This document shows, piece by piece, positions 55,591 through 64,000 of a DNA stretch of 64,000 nucleotides. Positions within the stretch are counted from its first letter, which is position 1. Each line of letters starts with the position of its first letter. The position numbers were made by a program, and so were the translations under genes. A model generated the notes under the pieces. The model saw only the letters and a program-made list of their open reading frames with translations. It was not told the DNA's origin and made no database searches. Source of the stretch: Davidsoniella eucalypti (lineage: Eukaryota; Ascomycota; Sordariomycetes; Microascales; Ceratocystidaceae); assembly GCA_004009845.1 (NCBI GenBank), contig RMBW01000014.1, forward strand, positions 248,001-312,000, written 5' to 3'.

Positions 55591-58500
55591 CTGGACATGG
55601 CGAGTCTAGGCGCAAAAGTCTGGGCACAAGCAAAAACGGCGTCCAATGTCGGTCTATCTTGGGAAAAGGTGATTTCTAACTGAAGATTGTTCTATTCGAG
55701 GGCGGAATCAGCACCAGATACACAGCTACATCTCGATGCGTAACAATGGTCGATTTCTTGCTGCATATTTATGCAGAAGCTTAATACTATTCGCTGCTTT
55801 GTTTCGTTGTAGAAGTGCAGCCGGCTTTTTATCGGCAGAATACACAAGCTCACAGGGGCAGGTACATTTAAACTGTAAGTTGGTGACACCATCGAAAGAG
55901 AAAAAGCACTCAACCCTAATTCCTTAATATCTCGCCCACGATCGTTAAAAGCTGATCTTGACCTTCCCGGTACAAACCACAGACAGATAGGATCTTCTTA
56001 TTGTGCACATTGCCAGTTCTTCTATTTAGCTACTCTTTACGAAACTTGCCGCCTCGCTTCTTCTTCTTGTCACAATCCAGCTACCGTGAATCATGCATCA
56101 AGTCTAGGACACAAGTCTCTGATGATCCTAACTGCGGCAGTTTCTACCTATTGTCGAAGAGGACAACTGTTTACCGAGTTGTTGAGACCGACTGCCTTAC
56201 CCTGCAGCCTGGAATATGCGGTGTAGAAAAAAACACGCTGACCGGATGGATGTCTTTGTCTGGGAATAATTCCTCTATACCAAAGAGCGCGGTGAAGGCA
56301 ATTATAGTTTTCGTGGATAGTTACTACTTTTATCAACTGCGGGTCAGCCGTTCAGTTGTTCAACTTGCGTCTCTGTGTTATTTTTCATACATATGTTAGC
56401 CTTAAATATCACAAATCAAGTGCTCTTTCGGCTCATCTAAGCGATATAAAAGCATTAATGTTCCACTACATATATACATTTCTTCTACTATAACGACAAG
56501 TCAGTACTTGCTATATCATTTACTACTTCCATAAGGTTTGTATGACCCCCAATGATATTTATCAACTAATGAGCTAAGTAGTGGCTTCACTTATTCCGTT
56601 ATATTCAAATACCACAATGCATACTAATATACATCTATAAATCGTAAGCAGCCACTAAAAAGCTTGGCCATTCCTCGTGAACATGTCTCGTCCTTATTTC
56701 CCTTCTAGCCTGAAGAATGTGGAGTTCCAAGTGCGTCTTGATCGATTTTCTTGGCATGCAGGCTGGAACAACACTATATTTTATGTAAGATGGCCATACA
56801 GCTACACGATACCTATTCCCTTGCCATTTATCACTTCATTGCACACAATTAAGAGCTGCCTGGATGCCCGTAACCAACCATTTGGCTCGCCCAACAAGTC
56901 AATATTTCGGTATATTTCATTCTTGGAAATCTAGAAATTGAAAGGTCAATGTTATACTACCGCCCATATTTTCTCAATTTCCTTGCCAATCATCATCATT
57001 GCATAGCTTTTGAGTATCTCTACTTGTCAAAAACGTAAAATAAAATAAAATGCCCTTGATAAAAATCTGGTGTTATGGCAATCAACCCAGCTTCTCTCCA
57101 AATATTGCTATAACTGCCTAATCACATTACGGTACCGTACAAGTCCAAGCGATACGTAGTAGTAGTATTCATCTCTGTGTGTGTATGATGCACCATCGCT
57201 AATGCGTCTATATATTAGCCCATCACGAGATATACGGAGCTTCGCCCAGTTGTCCTAGTGCACCTAATTATACATACATAAATATACCTCGATAATTATT
57301 ACCGCTTGCGGTAACCGGGGAGCCTCCCGCACAAGACAAAGACGATTAGTAACATGACATAGGGGAAGATTGAGAAAGAATCGTATTGGCATATATATAG
57401 AGAGAGAGATGGAGAGAGAAAGCAATATCCCCGTCTAGCAAAGAACTTTTGTCGGCTCCGTAAACCATCGTTCCATTTTATTTGCTTCGTGCATATTTTG
57501 GCAGATTTGCTTGTCCTGAAAGGCTTGTCCTAACAGAAGAATTTGTTTTCTCTAGTCTGAGCGGCTATTTTTCTTCATTTTCTTTTTTTCTCTATGCCTC
57601 ATAGACCTCGTATTTGACTGGGCTGGACTATACTGGAGGCCTTCTTTTCTTTTTGTTAGACTTGGTCACTAACTTGATATCCAATATCCGTTCATCCTAC
57701 CTACACATGGGGAAAGGGGGGGGGAAAGTAAACAAGTATGCTTGCTTTTTGTCCCGAGGAAGTGGCTGTTAACAATTCGCTAGGCAAAGTTCAAGGAGCA
57801 ATGGTAGCGTTCATCACGAAGCTTGGATATTTGGCAGACTAGGCTTTAGCAGACAGAGAGCTGGTTGTACTTGTAAAGTCTATAAGCCAGTCTTGATTAC
57901 CAATGGTGGCTATGTGGGCAACATGCAGGCTTACTGACCTGTCACCGAGCCGACATATTTCCACCTTTCCCAATATCGTAACGGGAATAGCTTAAAAGGA
58001 ATAAACGTAGGAGCCGAATGGGTAGCATAGCCCGAGCCGTTACCACAGATAGAAAATAAGAGAAGAGGAGAAGATCAATGCCCATAAAGTGATACCCGGC
58101 GCTAGATAGAGTAGCCTTAGCTAGTCAGTTTGACCCGACAAAATATACAGATAGATCGGACAATATAGACATGACCCAGTCTCCCCTCCAACCAAGGTTA
58201 ACTGACTTGTTGTTGCATGTACAAATTCATGCATGATCATGCCTGCCTGGCTAACAAGCTCGCTAGAAGCCATATATACATAGCTGAGTACAGAATCCCC
58301 TGGTATAACTAAGTTATGCCTAGCCGGCCTCCCATGAGGTAGTTGGTTCAACTACTACTGAAGTCCACCTATGCTCATGGTAGTGCGTCTGAGGGTATGG
58401 GCAGCCTCTTCCACCCACGAAGTTCTGCAGAAGGTAGATGCCAGGTAGTAACCATACTGTTCTAGGAGGGTTTATAGTACAAGGAGCTACAAAATGCTTG

Positions 58501-58950
58501 GAGTTTTTAAGACAGATTCCCGACGAGGTGGTTTTTTCCCGGAAAGGATTAGAAGTTGAAATTCGCAGGAATAGAATATAACGAACCACAACAAATGTTC
58601 TGTATCCCAGTGGCCTGTCACTGTTGAACAGTAGGTTGTCCTTCACCTTACATAGTATACTAGTATCAGTTCTGGGCTTTGTATCTTAGGATAAGGTGCT
58701 ACATAGCTATTACAAGCTCTATTTCCACCTTGATAAAAATGTATTAAAAAATAAACTGAGTTAGTTAGGCAAGGTTCAGTTGGCAAAAATTGAAATAATG
58801 TCTGACCAAAAGGCGCGCTTGCTAGAGAATCAGCCAGTTCTTAATCCCTCTTTTTTGCCTCCGGATAGACTATTTGCTTCAACGTGGTGTGGTCGAAATT
58901 TGTACTTCAGCACAAATAATAGGGGGTCGTCAAAAAAAAAAAAAAAAAAA
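55591..58950. other. Gene-free stretch, left part
   Basis: About 3.4 kb without a supported gene. It contains a perfect short palindrome TTACCGC-TT-GCGGTAA at 57299-57314 and several purine or pyrimidine tracts. A minus-strand open frame at 58320-58646 (about 108 codons) has no family resemblance. A run of 19 A lies at 58932-58950, directly against the inverted-repeat element. Confidence 0.45.
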
Positions 58951-59530
58951 TTTGGTACTTAGCTCACAAAAGACTAAGTACTCCTCACTTAGGCTTTAAA
59001 AGCTGTCAGCTGGCAAAATACATTTTTTAATTCATTAATATTATGGAGCTATAGATCTATGAAGTAGATGAATACATGTGTTTTGGCTAAAAAAATATAA
59101 TTTTCAAAGCTAAAGCTCCTGTTTATGGCCTATAAAAACATACATGTGTATACCAAAATCTTTCATCATGTATTTGTCGCCCACAGAAAAGATGTAAAGA
59201 TGTAACTAAAACCCCCCAAAAGACAAAGCCAGAACATAGACAGTAGTCTTCCGCTGCTAAAGCTAGAGCATGCCCTATCATCATCTTTGTTGAAGATATC
59301 AGCGTCAGACCCAGTCAGAGAACGGCATCATATATGATTCATGAGGAATATAATGGATAATAAAACAAAAACAAAAATTTTAAAAAAAAAACCTCCCATT
59401 TATATATATAGTATATAGTGACAAAAAAAAATTAAAGAATACATGGCCCTTTGCCAGCTGGCAGTCTTTTGAAGGCTGAGGAGTACTTAATATTTTGTGG
59501 GGCTAAGTCCTGCTAAAGTACAAAGTCCCA
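58951..59530. mobile_element. MITE-like element with imperfect terminal inverted repeats of about 65 bp
   Basis: The left arm (58951-59017) contains AAGTACTCCTCA then CTTTAAAAGCTGTCAGCTGG and ends GGCAAA. The right arm (59450-59526) reads back as the complement with scattered mismatches and small indels: TTTGCCAGCTGGCAG, TTTTGAAGGCT, GAGGAGTACTTA, TTTTGTGGGGCTAAGT. The arms enclose about 430 bp with no coding frame, so it looks like a non-autonomous DNA transposon relic. The exact outer ends are unclear because the arms fade near AAGTAC(C)AAA. No target duplication is evident to me. A tiny poly(A)-type insertion sits just inside the left arm. Confidence 0.72.
59017..59077 (-). mobile_element. 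Tiny A-tailed retroposed insertion (copy B) inside the MITE-like element
   Basis: Seven-base direct repeats AATACAT at 59017-59023 and 59071-59077 flank 47 bp (59024-59070). Read on the minus strand it begins CATCTACTTCATAGATCTAT, continues with AGCTCCATAATATTAATGAA, and ends in a short A-run. It matches copy A (47341-47401) over about 42 nt with two mismatches plus a 3-nt difference near the 5' end. The duplication is short, so this copy is less certain than copy A. Confidence 0.65.
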
Positions 59531-62500
59531 TCAACAAGGCTAACTTTAGAAGCGACAAGGTGGCTTCGTCCTATATTTTTTTACTTACAGTTACTCTTCG
59601 GCATCATCGCTTATTTGCTTCAAGGCTCACTGACCTTGTGAATTCCCGCGGTACTGGCTTGATTTGGTAAACGGTGCAAGGACAAGATTGAATTAGCCCG
59701 GAAATCAAAGAATAGCTTGCTATGCTATACCTCCAGAAAAGAGAGAATACATTATTTCACACAACCGCAGGGCGATCTGTGTCGAAAGTTTGCGTTTGAC
59801 CTGACTCTTTGAATACGAGATCGGCCATTCTTCAATCTGGTCCCGACAGAAAAATTAAACACCGGTCCGTACCTGCTTTGCTGCTGCTGTTATTTGCTAA
59901 TTGAACCAGAAATCCCAAATTGATCGGCGAATGAATCATATCAAGCATCTGATCATGTAATGTCACCGTGAACGAGTTTAAATTGAACCCTTGGCCTGCT
60001 CTGGTACACAACACATACATCATGTTCTGGGAGCAGATCACTATCTTATAGAAGAGACAAAAAGAGAGAATATAGCGTCTCCATATGGCAGAACGCTGTC
60101 CCTTTCCCCTGTATAGACGCCAGGAGTTGTTCGCGGCAGTTGGAAGATATGGATGTGATCTAGATTCCCACAGCTTCGATTTCGAAGATATACTGGGTGC
60201 TGTGCCTCTCATGAAGTTTTCTCGCTCGGAATATCGGCCAGCGCATAGACTGAATCGATAGATTCCACCTGCCAAGCTTATTGTGTCTTTCGGCTACCCT
60301 AGCCTTGTCCTGGTTTTGCGTGATAACCTTACCACATTTATGCTTCGTCTTTTTGGGGTGATGAAAAAGAAAGAAGGACAAAAAAGAGAGCTTCTCGGAA
60401 GCATGGGCATATCAGAAAATCAAGCTTCTAACCGAGTTCTTCCATGCCCATGTGTGACGATACCCTCAACAGCGAGAACACAAATTTCATGCAGTACATG
60501 CAAGATGGTCACATAATTAGACCGGTGTTTAGAAGTGATATTGGTCCTTTAGAATGGGGGGCAATAGGCCCGGCCGAGGTGACCTTTAAGCTCGCTTGCC
60601 TGAGTCTTTTTGCGTGGGAGTCTTCGATAGAGTCAAAGAAGAGCAAACTTATGTAGGAGTTTTACAGTTTGTCTAATCCCATCCCACCTCGTCTTCCTCT
60701 TTGTCCTCCTTCTTGCCTAGCGGAACAACAAGCAGAATTCAGAGAGGAAAACACTCCCCTCCACTATGGGCAAAACGCACAGGCAGCACAGATAATGTTC
60801 TTCAGCTGTGGTCAGTCGCAGCATTGGCGAAAGGGATGTATTAGACTTTGATGTGGGAGAGAAAAAAGAGAAGACAAAAGAGAAGACAAAAGAGAAGGAA
60901 AAAGTATCTCACCTTGTTCAACAACAGCCAGTGGTGGAGAAGCGTGGTAGCAGCACAAAATATACAAAGCACATATGTAGCACCCCAGTATTTCATATTC
61001 TGGCTGGCATAGAAAATGGACCCCAAAGTATGATTGATCCTGGTTTCTTATCTGCCAGACTCGTTGCAAGACCCAACAGCGGCGAATGAAGGTTGGTTGC
61101 AGCAGAATCGAGACGAAAAACAAGGCTTGAAGAATATGTCTATCGAGAGGACGGAAGTAACGATTCGAGGGAATTTCCAATGTATCTGCCCATTGTTAGT
61201 TTTCTTGCTGTCGGTTTAGTGTTTTCGGGCGATATATTCTCCCGGCTTGCATATCTTATATCATGCTTAGATCGCTAGATCGTCCACATAGTAGAGAAGA
61301 TGGAAAAAGTCGGTAACAATCGAAATGTCCGGCCGGAAAAGGGAATCTCGTACTAACAGTGAAAAGGGGGCGCATGACTTGACTAATTAATTGATTTTGA
61401 ACCACGTTTTTTATTGCTAAGATGGCAACATCGAGAATTAAAGGAAGCCACTTGCGGCAACAAAGCTAAGTCATCGCTTATTGGCAGACAAAAGAGAAAA
61501 TAAACAAATGAATCAGGCTAGTTATGTCATTGTTATATAAAATACGACCGTGTCTAGTATGTAATGATGCCCTTTTTATGTATAATATAAGAAGAGAAAC
61601 AAGACCCCAAATACAAAACGATACGGATATTAATTCTGACTGGGGCAGCACAAGACACTTGTTCGGATTCTGACTAATCGTCCTTGCCGTCATTTGATCT
61701 CGGTCAGCCAATAGCCTACACACTTGGAAAAACACTGCGAACTATCGTGACGTTTATCTCAACGGGCTCGGGAAGCAAAGGAACAGCAATGTTTTTACAC
61801 CTACCTCTAGCGCGAGTTTCTTAACCCGATTAAGCGTGCATTGCATATATTAGGGTTATAATAATCGTTAGTTTACAAGTAGTTAAAATCCCTCTTAATT
61901 CCTTGATATATTCCTTTTTTTATTTTACCGATTTCAATCAACAACGTGGAGAAGAAAGAAGGTAATCGTAATTCATGAACTAAAAGAGAAAAAAAAACGT
62001 GCTTCTATTGCTCGCCATTGTTTGGTCTTCCGGCCTTCTTCTTGGTTGAAATGCCAAGAGTTGGTGACAAAAATACAAGGAATGCTTGATACTGCTTTGG
62101 GACATTATATTCAACTTGCCTTGATTTGCGTGCTACGGTCTGATCCTTTTGTGCTTCTGTATCGCTTATTCTTGTCCTATTTTTCTCGGCTTGCCCATAT
62201 TATGAGTACAATAGAATGAGTATCATCGAACGTCGCCTTGCTGTCAAGAAGAAGGCAAAGCCTAGCCATGATGGGCTTCAAGTTTGTTGCTATAGTATAG
62301 TTGTGGCATAGGATGGTATGATGGTTTGCAACTATGCTTGCCTTATATCTGGAGAGCTCAGAATAGTCTTATGTTCATACGTTCTTATTTAATGTTTGTG
62401 TCTCTATCTCTAGTGATAAACAATACTAACAGCATGCTAGCTCTTGGTGTTTTGCTAATCCGGCCACTAGAAAAGAGAAACAATGAAAGATTCAGAAAAG

Positions 62501-64000
62501 ATACATGGACTAGGTTACATATTTCCCTTTATATGTACTTGTTTTTCTGACAGTCAGCTCATTTACCATTACACAATATTTGACCTCGTGTTTTCTCATC
62601 CTCTGTATTCTAGCAATCAACCAGAAAAAGGGAACATAAAGTCTTCTCTATATCCACTTTGGGCGCTTTGGACTCTCAGCCCATACCCTTACGGGGGAGA
62701 AAAGATAGCTCAACAGAGAGAAAAAGAACGACCGAGATACCGATAGAGAATAGAGAGGAACGGAAGGGCGTCTATAATACTTTACAGTACAGAAGTAAGA
62801 AAAGAATATAAATAAAAAGAAAAAGGTATAGAGTCGTAGTACTACCACATGCCGAGCAAACAGAAAGTAGAATTCAAATAGTGTCAACTTTAACGACCAG
62901 CTCCTTGTTTGCCTGTATTTGTTAGAGTCTTTATCAGAGCTGATTTGACTTATTACCCGAGAGCCGGACTATGGGAATCCAGACATGTCTGAATCTTCCT
63001 CCTCCTTTCATCTACCCCGTTCCGATATGCTCAGAACGAGCAAACAGAAGAACCAAAGTCCAAGTTACTTGCTAAACTAGCTAGTCCGTTATGTCGTCTT
63101 TATCCCGAGGGGGCCCTTTCGGTTTGCCTATCTGTGCTTTTTATTTTACTTCTTGGCGGGCTACTGTGTAGGTATGTATCTGCAGAAGTTTAGGGTTAAT
63201 ATCATATCTAGTCAAGGCCCCCATCTAGTTATTTTGGTTTAGTAAGGGACCCAGCAAACTGAAACATTAGCTGACATCGTTTGAGAAGATGGCAACAAGC
63301 TTGCTAGTGTAATGAAAAGAGTGTAACTGTACTATGACTTTTTCTTGGCTTCATCACTAAGCATACCAAACTGTGTCGAAAGCACCCTATGCTCGTTTGA
63401 TTTTTTATTCTAGACTTTTTTTTTTTTGGCAGGCTCGCGTTTCATATTTGTTTCTTTGCGCTTACATTATAGCTAAACAAACCTGCCCTTGTACATACAT
63501 CATATACATCTCTACGGGCAACTAAAGGCGATTCAAGTGGATCGAGTGTATCAGGCACACATTGTATGATCGGTGCCAGGTTCTTTCTACTCTTTCGCTT
63601 TATCTTGCAAGGGGATAGACAGGAGGAGAAGAGGGGAATATGTTTGGAGGTCACGATAGTCGGCACCATGGTGGGTTGGTTTGGTTTGACATCATATGGC
63701 AACGGCAACACTGATAAATTCAAGGGAAAGATGGGTACAAGACCCCTTCTATTTAGTGTGATGCAACTCGTTTCTACATACATTACATACGTATTAGCGT
63801 AGATGTAACTTTATTTTTCCAACAAGAAACATCTTGCTTTTGTCTCCTAGTATATCGTCCGTTGGAATATTTCATTGGGTGTAGATGACATCGGGAAGTT
63901 CAACCGGCTGATCATTTGAATAGGCGTGTGAAGATGGCATATATGACAACCATGATGTAAAGGATATCAACAAATACATAGGCACTATCTCGGCAAATCA
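59531..64000. other. Gene-free stretch, right part
   Basis: About 4.5 kb with no coding region I can support. Open frames at 59832-60275, 60812-61180 and 63442-63783 are low in information and have no convincing splice partners or family features. Simple sequence includes an AGAAGACAAA-type repeat near 60870-60900 and T-runs near 63417-63428. It may be intergenic DNA or contain untranslated RNA. Confidence 0.45.

Noticed and set aside
58320..58646. 108-codon minus-strand frame considered as an LTR or retroelement remnant
   Set aside because: No RT, integrase, primer-binding site or flanking direct repeats could be found.

Overview
This window looks like nuclear chromosomal DNA of a filamentous ascomycete (Pezizomycotina). 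The genes are eukaryotic and mostly split by short GT..AG introns of about 60-140 bp with GTAAGT-like donors. The gene set is fungal: SUI1/eIF1, RPC11, MED31, Gpi2/PIG-C, EOS1, TRM44, Lrp1, a CFEM protein and an SOA1/JLP1-type sulfonate pair. I cannot fix the class or genus from sequence alone. Nothing here is prokaryotic: no operons, CRISPR arrays or rRNA. I recognised no tRNA gene.

Layout, left to right. 0.2-0.9 kb: small DUF7704-like membrane protein. 0.9-7.1 kb: gene-poor stretch ending in a long pyrimidine-rich leader for a 470-residue unknown protein (7.1-8.6 kb). 9.8-14.3 kb, minus strand: a Dal5/SOA1-family MFS transporter and a TauD/JLP1 sulfonate dioxygenase, probably a two-gene sulfur-scavenging module. 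16.9-25.3 kb: UBX-domain ERAD factor, MIX17-like CHCH protein, exosome cofactor Lrp1/C1D, ketopantoate-reductase-like protein and CIA30. 25.3-29 kb: non-coding, with an 82-bp tandem repeat. 29-31.8 kb: urea/solute (SSS family) transporter with an exceptionally long 917-bp intron. 32.3-37.8 kb: Tim44/Mba1-like mitochondrial ribosome receptor, EOS1 and SUI1.

39-43.2 kb: two 5'-truncated non-LTR retrotransposons, each bounded by a perfect target-site duplication. The larger keeps an intact RT-RNase H frame and sits about 240 bp upstream of TRM44. 45.1-55.6 kb: intradiol dioxygenase, CFEM protein, a metallophosphoesterase-like protein with a damaged metal centre, RPC11, MED31 and Gpi2. 55.6-64 kb: no gene I can support, but a MITE-like inverted-repeat element that carries a tiny poly(A)-tailed insertion. 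A second, near-identical tiny insertion lies at 47.3 kb, with its own target-site duplication. This pair is the most unusual signal in the window.

Most protein-coding genes are unrelated housekeeping functions. Several are probably mitochondrial (CIA30, Mba1/L45-like, MIX17-like). Exon boundaries were derived by hand from reading-frame continuity and splice-site consensus, and those given below keep the frame across every junction.
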